Shown piece by piece: positions 1 to 7,255 of a stretch of 29,715 nucleotides of DNA. Positions within the stretch are counted from its first letter, which is position 1. Every line of letters starts with the position of its first letter. Position numbers and translations under genes: made by a program. A model generated the notes under the pieces. The model was given only the letters and a program-made list of their open reading frames with translations. It ran no database searches and had not been told where the DNA came from. The stretch is from JAICND01 sp035281425 (GTDB lineage Bacteria; Actinomycetota; Acidimicrobiia; Spongiisociales; ZC4RG35), in contig DATEDX010000151.1 in NCBI GenBank assembly GCA_035281425.1, positions 1-29,715 of the forward strand. The letters are read 5' to 3'.

Positions 1-171
1 GCCCTCGCCCACCCGCTGGTTGCCCACCACCGCCCGTCCGTCCACCGTCACCAGCTCAGCGAAGACCGCTCGAGCCGCCTGCCGGCTAACCCCGGCGAGC
101 TCGGCCACCACCTTGTCGGCCCGTTCCCCAACCAGATGGGGCGGAATCGTCACTCGGCGGCGCGTTTCCAT
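1..171 (-). CDS. rluD: RluD-type 23S rRNA pseudouridine synthase, N-terminal fragment
   Basis: Only the first 57 codons lie in the window; the gene runs off the left edge. The visible protein begins METRRRVTIPPHLVGERADK and continues with an S4-like RNA-binding stretch (A-G-V-S-R-Q-A-A-R, then V-T-V-D-G-R-A-V-V-G-N), which is how RluA/RluD-family proteins start. The catalytic domain with its conserved Asp is not visible. The family converts uridines of large-subunit rRNA to pseudouridine. The ATG lies inside the end of lspA, overlapping it by 22 bases, and lspA-rluD is a very common bacterial pair, which supports the call. The exact family member (RluD, RluC or other) cannot be decided from this fragment. 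Confidence 0.8.
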   Translation of the reverse strand, partial: METRRRVTIPPHLVGERADKVVAELAGVSRQAARAVFAELVTVDGRAVVGNQRVGEG

Positions 172-611
172 GAGCCAAGAAGCAGAACCGCTACCGCCAG
201 AGTGATGGCGGAGTCGGCCACATTGAAGGTGGGAATGGGGCGAAGATCGATCCAGTCGATCACCTTGCCATCGAGGAAGCCGGGGCCTCGGCTGATGCGA
301 TCGACGAGATTGCCGAGGGCACCGCCGATGATGAGCCCGAACGCCACCGTCTCGTAGGCCGGCCGGGGACGAAATAACGCAGAGGTGACGAAGCCGACGG
401 CGATCACCGCCGCCATCCCCAGAAGGGGACCTGCGTTCTCAAAGACCCCGAACGCCGCTCCCGGATTCTCCACGAAGCGCAAGGACAGGAGCCCAGGTAT
501 CAGGGGCACCGGCTCTGAACTGAACGTGGCCGAAGCCCACCTCTTGGTCACCAGGTCGAGAGCCACCACGGTGGCGGCGATCGAGTAGGCCAGCAGCGGG
601 CGAGGCTTCAC
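150..611 (-). CDS. lspA: Lipoprotein signal peptidase (signal peptidase II)
   Basis: LspA is an inner-membrane aspartyl protease that cleaves the signal peptide of prolipoproteins after lipidation. The 153-residue product has four hydrophobic segments and the two catalytic aspartates in their usual settings: G-N-L-V-D-R (Asp about 104) and F-N-V-A-D-S (Asp about 133). The N-P-G-A-A-F-G motif is near residue 50. Length is normal for the family. I chose the GTG at 611 because it overlaps the TGA of the upstream traR-like gene as GTGA. A start at 689 would add 26 low-complexity residues and overlap the upstream gene by about 80 bases. It is followed by an RluD-type gene, a conserved neighbourhood. 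Confidence 0.93.
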   Translation of the reverse strand: MKPRPLLAYSIAATVVALDLVTKRWASATFSSEPVPLIPGLLSLRFVENPGAAFGVFENAGPLLGMAAVIAVGFVTSALFRPRPAYETVAFGLIIGGALGNLVDRISRGPGFLDGKVIDWIDLRPIPTFNVADSAITLAVAVLLLGSWKRAAE

Positions 612-979
612 ACGCGCCGAGCGCAGGAGACGCACTCGGTGGAATACGGCAACACCTCGAGGCGGGCCAGGGGGATGGGTTGGCCGCACGACTCGCAGAT
701 GCCGTAGGTGCCGTCCTCGATCCGGGCCAGGGCCCGTTCGACCTTGCGCAGCAGGTCCACGGTGTTCTGGCCGAGGGACAACTCCTTCTCGTACTCGAAG
801 TTCATGGAACCGGCTTCGGCGCTTCCCGGATCGGGGCTCCGCTCGGCCGAGGTCTCGGTCATGCGGGCCTCTTCGAGCTCCCGTTCGTGTTCAGCGATCA
901 TCTGTTCCAGGCGCTGCTGCTCGGAGAGAAGCTGAGACTTGAACCTCTTGACAGTATTAGCAGCCAGTTTTCGAGCCAT
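608..979 (-). CDS. TraR/DksA family C4 zinc-finger protein
   Basis: The 123-residue protein starts MARKLAANTV, has a charged helical N-terminal half (residues about 10-90) and ends in a four-cysteine zinc finger: C95-E-S-C98 and C116-V-S-C119. DksA/TraR proteins enter the secondary channel of RNA polymerase and modulate initiation; short actinobacterial members of this type commonly sit just before lspA. The coiled-coil tip acidic residues cannot be matched to E. coli DksA with confidence, so DksA-like ppGpp synergy is unproven. Start: ATG at 979, preceded by a purine-rich GCGGGAA stretch; the open frame extends to 1066 but that part looks unlike the family. It is divergent from ileS across about 100 bases, where I see no clear promoter hexamers. 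Confidence 0.85.
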   Translation of the reverse strand: MARKLAANTVKRFKSQLLSEQQRLEQMIAEHERELEEARMTETSAERSPDPGSAEAGSMNFEYEKELSLGQNTVDLLRKVERALARIEDGTYGICESCGQPIPLARLEVLPYSTECVSCARRV

Positions 980-1078
980 TTCCCGCTTTCCGGGTCTAGG
1001 GGGGGCGAAACAATAATCGGCAGTCGGATTTATGCGGGGAAGGCAAGGAGCAGGTCGCGATACCATCCTTCCCTTCCC

Positions 1079-4000
1079 ATGTCCGCCACCTCCGATTTCC
1101 GACGAGCCGAACCGAGGCCTTCCTTTCCTGCCCTCGAAGAGGCGGTGCTGGAACTATGGGACCGAGTCGACGCCTTCCCCCAATCGGTCGCCTCCCGCCC
1201 CTCCGCCAACGAATACGTCTTCTACGACGGGCCTCCTTTTCCTACTGGAAGCCCGCATTACGGGACGCTTCTCGCTTCGGTCATCAAAGACGTGGTGCCT
1301 CGTTATTGGACGATGCGGGGTCTGCGGGTCGAGAGGCGTTTCGGGTGGGACACCCATGGGCTTCCGATCGAGATGGAGGTGGAGAAGCAACTGGGGATCT
1401 CCGGGCCTCGTCAGATCGCCGACTACGGCATCGACCGGTTCAACGAGGCTTGCCGGGCGTTGGTCAACACCAACACCGAAACCTGGCGACGGGTGGTGCG
1501 CCGAGTCGGCCGCTGGGTGGACATGGACAACGACTACAAGACCATGGACACCCCTTTCATGGAAAGCGTCTGGTGGGTGTTCCGCCAACTTTGGGACCAG
1601 GGTTTGGTCTACCAGGACTTCAAGGTGCTGCCCTACTCCTGGGGAGCGGCCACCCCCCTTTCTAACTTCGAAGCCGGCCTTGATTACAAGGACACCGACG
1701 ATCCCTCCATCACCGTACGGCTGCCGGTTGTTTCGGGACGGGGTCCGCTGCGGGAGGGTGACTACCTGCTGATCTGGACCACCACCCCCTGGACCCTTCC
1801 CGGGAATCTGGCGGTGGCGGTGGGCCGGGACATGGAATACGTTCGGGTGGAGGTCGACGGCGACCACTACTGGCTGGCCGCCTCCCGGGTGGAGGAATAC
1901 TGGAAAGAGCCTCCGCTCATCACCGACCGGGCTACCGGCGAGGACCTGCTGGGGGCGAGCTACCAGCCACCCTTCGACTATTTCGGGGAGGAACGGGATC
2001 GGGGGGCCTTCCGGCTGCTCGACTCCGAGTTCGTCACCACCGACGAGGGAACCGGGTTGGTGCACATGGCCCCGGCTTACGGCGAGGCGGACTTCCTGAC
2101 CCTGCAAGCCGCCGGTCTGGATGTCCTGGTCGATCCCATCGATGCCCAGGGACGGTTCACCGACGCCATCCCCGAACTGGCCGGGACCAACATCAAGGAG
2201 GCCGACCCGGAGCTGATCACAATGTTGAAATCCCGGGATCTGATCGTCCGCCACGACCGCATCCGCCACAGCTATCCGTTTTGTTACCGAACCGGGACGC
2301 CCCTCATGTACAAAGCCATCCCCACCTGGTTCATCAGAGTCGAAGATCTCCGGGACCGGCTGGTAGCCAACAATCGGGGCATCCATTGGGTGCCCGAATA
2401 TGTGGGCCAGCGGCGCTTCGGCAACTGGTTGGAGGGGGCGCGGGATTGGGCAGTGTCCCGCAACCGCTATTGGGGTTCTTGTATCCCCGTTTGGCAGTGC
2501 GAGGAAGGCCATCAGACCTGTGTGGGCTCTATCGATGAGCTGGAGAAACTGTCCGGGGTCCGCCTCACCGACCTCCACAAGCACTTCGTCGACCCGGTGA
2601 CTTTCCCCTGCCCCCAGTGTGGACGGGAGGCCAGGCGGATTCCCGAAGTGCTCGATTGCTGGTTCGAGTCGGGATCCATGCCCTACGGACAGCTGCATTA
2701 TCCGTTCGAGAACCAGGCTCGTTTCGAGGAGTCGTTCCCGGCTCAGTTCATTGCCGAAGGTCTCGACCAGACCAGGGGCTGGTTCTACACGCTCCACGTC
2801 CTCTCCACGGCCCTCTTCGACACGGCCTCGTTCCGCAACTGCATCGTCAACGGGCTGATCCTGTCCGAAGACGGACGCAAGATGTCGAAGAGCCTCGGCA
2901 ACTACACCGACCCTGAAGACCTCCTGTCGGAGGTGGGAGCCGATGCCCTCCGCGCCTTCTTGATCAACTCCCCGGTCCTCAAGGCGGAGCCGCTGCGGTT
3001 CACCAACGAAGGGGTGCGGGAGGTGGTCCGCACCGTCCTGCTCCCCCTCTGGAACGCCTATGCCTTCTTCACCACCTACGCCGAAGCCGACGGCCTCACC
3101 GTCGAAGAGTTGGCCGGTGCTCCTCCGGTCTCGGAGCGGCCGGAGATGGACCGGTGGATCCTCTCCGTGCTGCAATCGCTGGTGGCCGAGGTCAACCGGC
3201 AGATGGAGGGTTACTACCTCTACAACGTCGTCCCGGCCGTCATCGGTTTCGTCGATGACCTCACCAACTGGTACGTGCGGCGCTCCCGCCGTCGCTTCTG
3301 GAGGACCCGGGGCGAAGACGACCTCGATCAGCTGGCGGCTTTCGCCACCCTCTATGAGGTGATGGTGCGTTTCGTGGAGGTGCTGGCCCCGGTGCTGCCG
3401 TTCATCGCCGAGCACATCTATCAAGATCTGGTCAGCCGCCTCGACCCCTCCGCTCCTCCCTCGGTCCACCTCCGCACCTACCCCCAGGCCGATCCCGAGC
3501 TGATGGACCCGGAGTTGGAGGCGGCGATGAGCTCGGTGCGGGAGGTGGTTCGCCTCGGCCACAGCCTGCGCAAGCAACACCAGCTCAAGGTGCGGCGACC
3601 GCTGCGCAAGGTCACCGTGGTCACTCACGATCTGGAGGCGGCGCGGGCGGTGGCCAGTCACACACAGTTGATCGCCGACGAGCTCAACCTCAAGGAGGTG
3701 GCGGTAACCGAATCCGGGAAGGACTTGGTGATGGTGAGTGCCCGGGCCAACTTCGCCCGCCTCGGCCCCCGCTTGGGTGACCTCACCCGGCAGGTGGCGA
3801 GCGCCATCGCCGCCCTTGAGGAGGACGAGGTGGAGCAGCTCCTGGCCGGTGAGACCTTGACCGTGGCGGGCACCACCATCAACACTGACGACGTGGTGGT
3901 GGATCGGGTGGCCGCCCCGGGAACGGTGGTGGCGGCCCAAGGTGGGCTGGCGGTGGCGCTCGACCTCTCTTCTGACCCTGCGCTTGAAGCCGAAGGTTTG

Positions 4001-4258
4001 GCCCGGGAGGTCGTCTCCAGAGTGCAACAACTCCGACGAGAGCACGGTCTCGAGGTCTCGGATCGCATCAACCTCACCTGGTCCACCAATGACCCCCTGC
4101 TGGCGGCGGCGATCCAAGGGCACGCCGGGTACATCATGGGTGAGGTGCTGGCCCTGGAGATGGCAGAAACGCCCGACGGTCAAGCCATGGACGGAGTTGG
4201 CGAAGAGGTCGAGGTGGAGGGAGCCAAACTTCGGGTCACCCTCCGCCGGGCCTCGTAG
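1079..4258 (+). CDS. ileS: Isoleucyl-tRNA synthetase (eukaryote-like, IleRS2 type)
   Basis: Charges tRNA-Ile with isoleucine in the cytoplasm. The 1059-residue protein has the class I catalytic core with the first signature as H60-Y-G-T63 instead of HIGH or HYGH, a CP1 editing domain (W-T-T-T-P-W-T-L-P-G-N and D-E-G-T-G-L-V-H-M-A-P), a canonical K601-M-S-K-S605 loop, and an anticodon-binding and C-terminal extension. Sequence around the first signature (R-R-F-G-W-D-T-H-G-L-P) resembles the eukaryote-like IleRS2 branch, many members of which tolerate mupirocin; resistance here is only inferred. Start: the ATG at 1079 begins MSATSDFRRA; the open frame continues upstream to 680 but that part is antisense to traR. 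There is no Shine-Dalgarno sequence before the ATG. Convergent with the dcw cluster. Confidence 0.96.
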   Translation: MSATSDFRRAEPRPSFPALEEAVLELWDRVDAFPQSVASRPSANEYVFYDGPPFPTGSPHYGTLLASVIKDVVPRYWTMRGLRVERRFGWDTHGLPIEMEVEKQLGISGPRQIADYGIDRFNEACRALVNTNTETWRRVVRRVGRWVDMDNDYKTMDTPFMESVWWVFRQLWDQGLVYQDFKVLPYSWGAATPLSNFEAGLDYKDTDDPSITVRLPVVSGRGPLREGDYLLIWTTTPWTLPGNLAVAVGRDMEYVRVEVDGDHYWLAASRVEEYWKEPPLITDRATGEDLLGASYQPPFDYFGEERDRGAFRLLDSEFVTTDEGTGLVHMAPAYGEADFLTLQAAGLDVLVDPIDAQGRFTDAIPELAGTNIKEADPELITMLKSRDLIVRHDRIRHSYPFCYRTGTPLMYKAIPTWFIRVEDLRDRLVANNRGIHWVPEYVGQRRFGNWLEGARDWAVSRNRYWGSCIPVWQCEEGHQTCVGSIDELEKLSGVRLTDLHKHFVDPVTFPCPQCGREARRIPEVLDCWFESGSMPYGQLHYPFENQARFEESFPAQFIAEGLDQTRGWFYTLHVLSTALFDTASFRNCIVNGLILSEDGRKMSKSLGNYTDPEDLLSEVGADALRAFLINSPVLKAEPLRFTNEGVREVVRTVLLPLWNAYAFFTTYAEADGLTVEELAGAPPVSERPEMDRWILSVLQSLVAEVNRQMEGYYLYNVVPAVIGFVDDLTNWYVRRSRRRFWRTRGEDDLDQLAAFATLYEVMVRFVEVLAPVLPFIAEHIYQDLVSRLDPSAPPSVHLRTYPQADPELMDPELEAAMSSVREVVRLGHSLRKQHQLKVRRPLRKVTVVTHDLEAARAVASHTQLIADELNLKEVAVTESGKDLVMVSARANFARLGPRLGDLTRQVASAIAALEEDEVEQLLAGETLTVAGTTINTDDVVVDRVAAPGTVVAAQGGLAVALDLSSDPALEAEGLAREVVSRVQQLRREHGLEVSDRINLTWSTNDPLLAAAIQGHAGYIMGEVLALEMAETPDGQAMDGVGEEVEVEGAKLRVTLRRAS

Positions 4259-4262
4259 CTTT

Positions 4263-4367
4263 CTGCGCGGAAAAACCCGTCACCGCGACGGAAAAAACTG
4301 CACGGAACCCGCGATGACCCTCTTCCGTGTCGATTTTCCCGTCGCTGCGACGTAAAAATCCGCGCAG
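4263..4367. terminator. Long imperfect hairpin between convergent ileS and divIVA, candidate bidirectional terminator
   Basis: The left arm 4263-4295 (starting CTGCGCGGA) pairs with the right arm 4334-4367 (ending TCCGCGCAG), with mismatches mainly in the A-rich middle. An inner stem CACGGAA 4301-4307 / TTCCGTG 4323-4329 continues the pairing around a 15-base loop. Runs of A and T in the arms give U-tracts in both directions. The structure starts 4 bases after the ileS stop and ends 4 bases before the divIVA stop, so it fills the whole gap between the two gene ends. Confidence 0.75.
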
Positions 4368-4371
4368 GTGG

Positions 4372-4980
4372 TTAGCCGCGTTCCCAGGGGCGGGCGCTCA
4401 CCCGGGTGGTGGCGTCACCGGTGAGGTCGAGGGTGGGTAGCTGTTCCACCTCCGCCTCGGTCTCCTCCGACCTAGGGGCGGGGGCCGCCGCCAGCGGAGG
4501 CGGAGCCGACATCCCCCGCTCGGCCTCTTCAACCGCCGACTCCATAGCGGTGACGTCCCTACTCACAGTGGAAGCCAAGTCCCCCAGGCGAGTCTTGAGG
4601 GCTTGCACCGCCGCCCGCATGGTGTTGATTTCCTCCAGCAGGCTGCGGCGTTGCTGGTCCCGGTCTTCGATCAGTTTCGTGGCTTCGGCTTCGGCGTCTC
4701 GCTTGATCTTGGCGGCCTGGGTCTCCGCCTCGGCAATCAGGGCGTCGGCCGACCGTTGGGCGGCGAGGAAAGCGCGGGAGATGGCGGACTCGTCGCCACC
4801 CCGTGAGGAGAGATCTGCCTCGAGAGCGCGGATGCGATCGTTGGCTTCCCGCAACTGCTGCTCATGGCCGCGGAGAGTGGTCACGACCTCATCGAGGAAG
4901 TCATCAACCTCGTCCATCTGATAGCCGCGGAGGGCCTGGGTGAAGGCCTTGTCTTCGACGTCGTTAGGAGAAAGAGTCAT
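4372..4980 (-). CDS. DivIVA/Wag31-like coiled-coil protein
   Basis: A 202-residue cytoplasmic protein. Its N-terminus MTLSPNDVEDKAF followed by R-G-Y-(x)-M-D-E-V-D-D-F-L-D-E-V matches the DivIVA lipid-binding N-terminal domain (residues about 1-35). A long Ala/Glu-rich coiled coil covers about 40-155, and an acidic Pro/Ala tail ends in T-T-R-V-S-A-R-P-W-E-R-G. DivIVA proteins bind negatively curved membrane at poles or septa and, in Actinobacteria, direct wall growth. It is the last gene of the long dcw run, as wag31 is in mycobacteria. Start: ATG at 4980, preceded by GAGGTG; the frame extends to 5034 without family similarity. Whether it drives polar growth here cannot be told from sequence. 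Confidence 0.88.
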   Translation of the reverse strand: MTLSPNDVEDKAFTQALRGYQMDEVDDFLDEVVTTLRGHEQQLREANDRIRALEADLSSRGGDESAISRAFLAAQRSADALIAEAETQAAKIKRDAEAEATKLIEDRDQQRRSLLEEINTMRAAVQALKTRLGDLASTVSRDVTAMESAVEEAERGMSAPPPLAAAPAPRSEETEAEVEQLPTLDLTGDATTRVSARPWERG

Positions 4981-5044
4981 CGCACACCTCGCGTTGGGGA
5001 CACGGAGATTACGCCTCCCCCGGGCCCAGGCCAAGCACCACTCT

Positions 5045-5296
5045 TCAGCAGATGATGCGGCGCAGGATCTGCAAGCCGAAAATGAGCACCAGCGGCGATA
5101 AATCGATCATGGCGCCGCCTAAACGAAGTGGAGGCAAGATCCTCCGCAGGGGCAGGATGAGCGGGTAGATGATGCGGTCGAGGAAGATCTGCACTTTGCC
5201 CAGCGGATGCATCGACGACACCCGCACCCAGGAAAGGATCACCCAGGCCAGCACCAGCAGTGCGTAGATGCCGATAGCGGTGCAGATCAACGACAT
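5045..5296 (-). CDS. YggT family membrane protein
   Basis: An 83-residue protein with two hydrophobic segments (residues about 3-25 and 60-80) flanking the conserved YggT core: W-V-R-V-S-S-M-H-P, then I-Y-P-L-I-L-P-L-R-R-I-L-P-P. YggT proteins are small membrane proteins of unclear function found next to sepF and divIVA in Gram-positive bacteria. Its place between sepF (39 bases upstream) and divIVA (64 bases downstream) is the standard one. Length is about that of single-domain members. A role in division or envelope homeostasis is inferred only from neighbourhood. Confidence 0.88.
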   Translation of the reverse strand: MSLICTAIGIYALLVLAWVILSWVRVSSMHPLGKVQIFLDRIIYPLILPLRRILPPLRLGGAMIDLSPLVLIFGLQILRRIIC

Positions 5297-5335
5297 GCAG
5301 GTTCAGAGGATGGCACGAGCAGGGTGGGCTGGCTT

Positions 5336-5962
5336 CTAGTCGTCCTCGCCCAGGTCGTACACGCCGAGGCGGGCGAGGCGGCGGCGTTCATCGTGGCTGA
5401 GCACCACTCGGGGAGGGAGCACCGCCACCACTCCTTCCGCCACTTTATTCATGGTGCCCTCGAGCGCATAGATCAATCCGCTCGAGAAGTCGATCACCCG
5501 CCGCACCAGATCGGGCTCGGTCTGGCGTAGGTCGAGGACCACTGGGACTCGGTCGCGCACTCGATCGGCGAGGATCTTGGCGTCACCGAACTCCTCGATG
5601 ATGAGGATGTCGGCTTGGACGTCACTGGGCCGGATGGCTCTCACCGGGCTCGGATCGAAGGATTCAGATTCCCGATAAGACCGGCCGCTGCCAATGGGTG
5701 GCTCCACTCGACGGCCCTCAACCCTGGTGACTGGCTCTACCCGTCGCGGCTCGACTCGACGGGCCAGGTCGGGACGGCTCGCCGCCTCCGGCCGGGAGGA
5801 GCGGCTGCGGGGCTCTTCGTCCCATTCCTCCTCGGGGGGCCGTCGCCCACTCCCCGGCCGTCGTGCCAGGTTGTCGTCGGCCATTCGCCGATCGTTGCCT
5901 TCACCTGGGTCCTCATCGACCAGGCCCAGGAACACCATCGCTTTGGAAAAGATGGAACCCAT
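5336..5962 (-). CDS. sepF: Cell division protein SepF
   Basis: SepF anchors FtsZ filaments to the membrane and replaces FtsA in Actinobacteria. The 208-residue protein has an N-terminal amphipathic stretch MGSIFSKAMVFLGL that fits a membrane-binding helix. A long charged, Arg/Pro/Glu-rich linker (about 20-110) follows. The conserved SepF fold comes last (about 115-205), including D-I-L-I-I-E-E-F-G-D-A and V-V-L-D-L-R-Q-T-E. Start: ATG at 5962 with GTGAG upstream; GTG at 5968 and TTG at 5965 are in-frame alternatives adding two residues. It lies 16 bases after yggS. The FtsZ tail of this genome (V-E-I-P-S-F) is its expected partner. Confidence 0.94.
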   Translation of the reverse strand: MGSIFSKAMVFLGLVDEDPGEGNDRRMADDNLARRPGSGRRPPEEEWDEEPRSRSSRPEAASRPDLARRVEPRRVEPVTRVEGRRVEPPIGSGRSYRESESFDPSPVRAIRPSDVQADILIIEEFGDAKILADRVRDRVPVVLDLRQTEPDLVRRVIDFSSGLIYALEGTMNKVAEGVVAVLPPRVVLSHDERRRLARLGVYDLGEDD

Positions 5963-5978
5963 CAACACTCACTAGTTG

Positions 5979-6641
5979 CTAATCCGGAAAGATAGCCCGA
6001 CCCAGGCGTATAACCGTGGCACCTTCTTCGATGGCCACCTCGAAGTCGTCGGTCATCCCCATCGACAGTGAGGCCACTTGAGGAAACGAAGCCCGTAGCG
6101 ACCCGGCCATCTCCGCCATCCTCCGAAAATAGGGACGGGAGTCTTCGGGGGTTTCGCCCAGGGGAGGGATGGCCATCAATCCGGTAAGCGGAACCCCGAG
6201 CGCCAAGAACTCCGCTACCACCTGGGCGGCGGCGTCGGGGTCGATCCCCAACTTCTGTGGTTCCCGACCGATGTTGATCTGGAGCAGCGCCGGAGGTGGC
6301 CGGCCCGGTCCTTTCATCCAGGCTTCGGCCAGCGATCGCCGGTCGAGGGAATGGAGCAAGGTCGTCACCGGTCGTACCAGGCGGACCTTGTTGGTTTGCA
6401 GGGGGCCGATGAAGTGCCAGGAGATGTCACCGGGCAGCCGGTCGGCTTTGGCGGCCAGCTCCTTGGCCCGGTTCTCACCGAAGTCACGATGGCCCAGGTC
6501 GTACAGAGCAGACAATGCCTCCACTGGCCTCCCTTTTCCCACCACCACCAAGAGGACATCTTGGGGAGAGCGACCCTGCCGATGGGCGGCCCGTTCGATG
6601 CGCTGCTGCACCTCCCGGTATCTCAGCGCCAGCGGAGTCAT
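5979..6641 (-). CDS. YggS/PLPBP family pyridoxal 5'-phosphate homeostasis protein
   Basis: A 220-residue alanine-racemase-like TIM-barrel protein that binds PLP but is not known to catalyse a reaction; the family balances vitamin B6 and amino-acid pools. The PLP lysine is about K36 in V-V-V-G-K-G-R-P, a slight departure from the usual A-V-S-K-T/x-x-P. F-G-E-N follows, then W-H-F-I-G-P-L-Q-T-N-K, and the phosphate-binding end has S-M-G-M-T-D-D-F-E-V-A-I-E-E-G. Start: ATG at 6641 overlaps the pgeF stop as ATGA; the frame extends upstream to 6722 without family similarity. Position between pgeF and sepF is standard for Actinobacteria. Confidence 0.93.
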   Translation of the reverse strand: MTPLALRYREVQQRIERAAHRQGRSPQDVLLVVVGKGRPVEALSALYDLGHRDFGENRAKELAAKADRLPGDISWHFIGPLQTNKVRLVRPVTTLLHSLDRRSLAEAWMKGPGRPPPALLQINIGREPQKLGIDPDAAAQVVAEFLALGVPLTGLMAIPPLGETPEDSRPYFRRMAEMAGSLRASFPQVASLSMGMTDDFEVAIEEGATVIRLGRAIFPD

Positions 6642-7255
6642 AGCAGCCAGGCGACCGTGGCCATCCTCCGGGAGGTGCCGTCCCGGCGGTGGCTGAACAG
6701 CCCCTCGTCGTGGAAGGTGCACAACTCGCTTGTGAACACCTCCAGATCCGGCAGCTGGGAGGCGACCGCTCCACTCAGGTCGACCGACCGGGTCCCCCAG
6801 GTGGTGACCGCATTGTGGAAGGGGAAGCGGGCGGCAACTTCCTCCCCCACTTCATAACAGCAGGGACCGATGCGGGGGCTAAGACCGGCTCCGAGAGGCG
6901 GATGGCCGCTTTCGGTCATGACCCGGAAGAGTTCGCTCACCACCGACGCTACCGCGCCTCGCCAGCCGGCATGGGCCACTCCCACTGCGCCCTCCGACCA
7001 GAGTGCAACCCCCACGCAGTCGGCGGTGAAGACCGCTACCGGCAGCTGAGGGATCCGGGTGAAGATGGCGTCGGCCTCGCCCCAGTTGGCCGGCCCGGTG
7101 GCTTCCACCACCCGGCCGCCATGGACCTGGTCGACAGTGGCCCAGTCGGATGGGATACCCAATTGGAGGGCAAAGGCGAGCCGCGCCTCTGGATCGCTAC
7201 GCAGGTCCCCGGCGTCGGCGAGGCTGAACGCCACCCCCGGCCGGGGCGAGATCAT
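6638..7255 (-). CDS. pgeF: PgeF/YfiH laccase-domain protein (purine nucleoside phosphorylase / peptidoglycan editing factor)
   Basis: A 205-residue multicopper-oxidase-domain protein. The metal ligands of the family are all visible: H45 (Q-V-H-G), C80 (T-A-D-C-V-G-V) and H95 (H-A-G-W-R-G). I-G-P-C-C-Y-E-V-G and the C-terminal S-H-R-R-D-G-T segment are also present. Family members act on purine nucleosides (adenosine/inosine phosphorolysis and deamination), and in E. coli the protein removes misincorporated L-Ser from UDP-MurNAc peptides. Which activity matters here is unknown, although placement directly after ftsZ fits a wall-related role. It is slightly short for the family (usually 230-260). 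Start ATG overlaps the ftsZ stop as ATGA. Confidence 0.93.
   Translation of the reverse strand: MISPRPGVAFSLADAGDLRSDPEARLAFALQLGIPSDWATVDQVHGGRVVEATGPANWGEADAIFTRIPQLPVAVFTADCVGVALWSEGAVGVAHAGWRGAVASVVSELFRVMTESGHPPLGAGLSPRIGPCCYEVGEEVAARFPFHNAVTTWGTRSVDLSGAVASQLPDLEVFTSELCTFHDEGLFSHRRDGTSRRMATVAWLL

Noticed and set aside
680..1078. Upstream extension of the ileS frame by 133 codons.
   Set aside because: It is antisense to the traR-like gene and IleRS similarity begins at the ATG at 1079.
980..1078. Possible T-box leader for ileS.
   Set aside because: The leader is only about 100 bases and lacks the T-box sequence and the anti-terminator/terminator or sequestrator pair.
1154..4183. A 1009-codon open frame on the minus strand opposite ileS.
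   Set aside because: It is antisense to an intact essential gene, is rich in Arg/His/Gly/Pro of GC-shadow type and has no recognisable motif.
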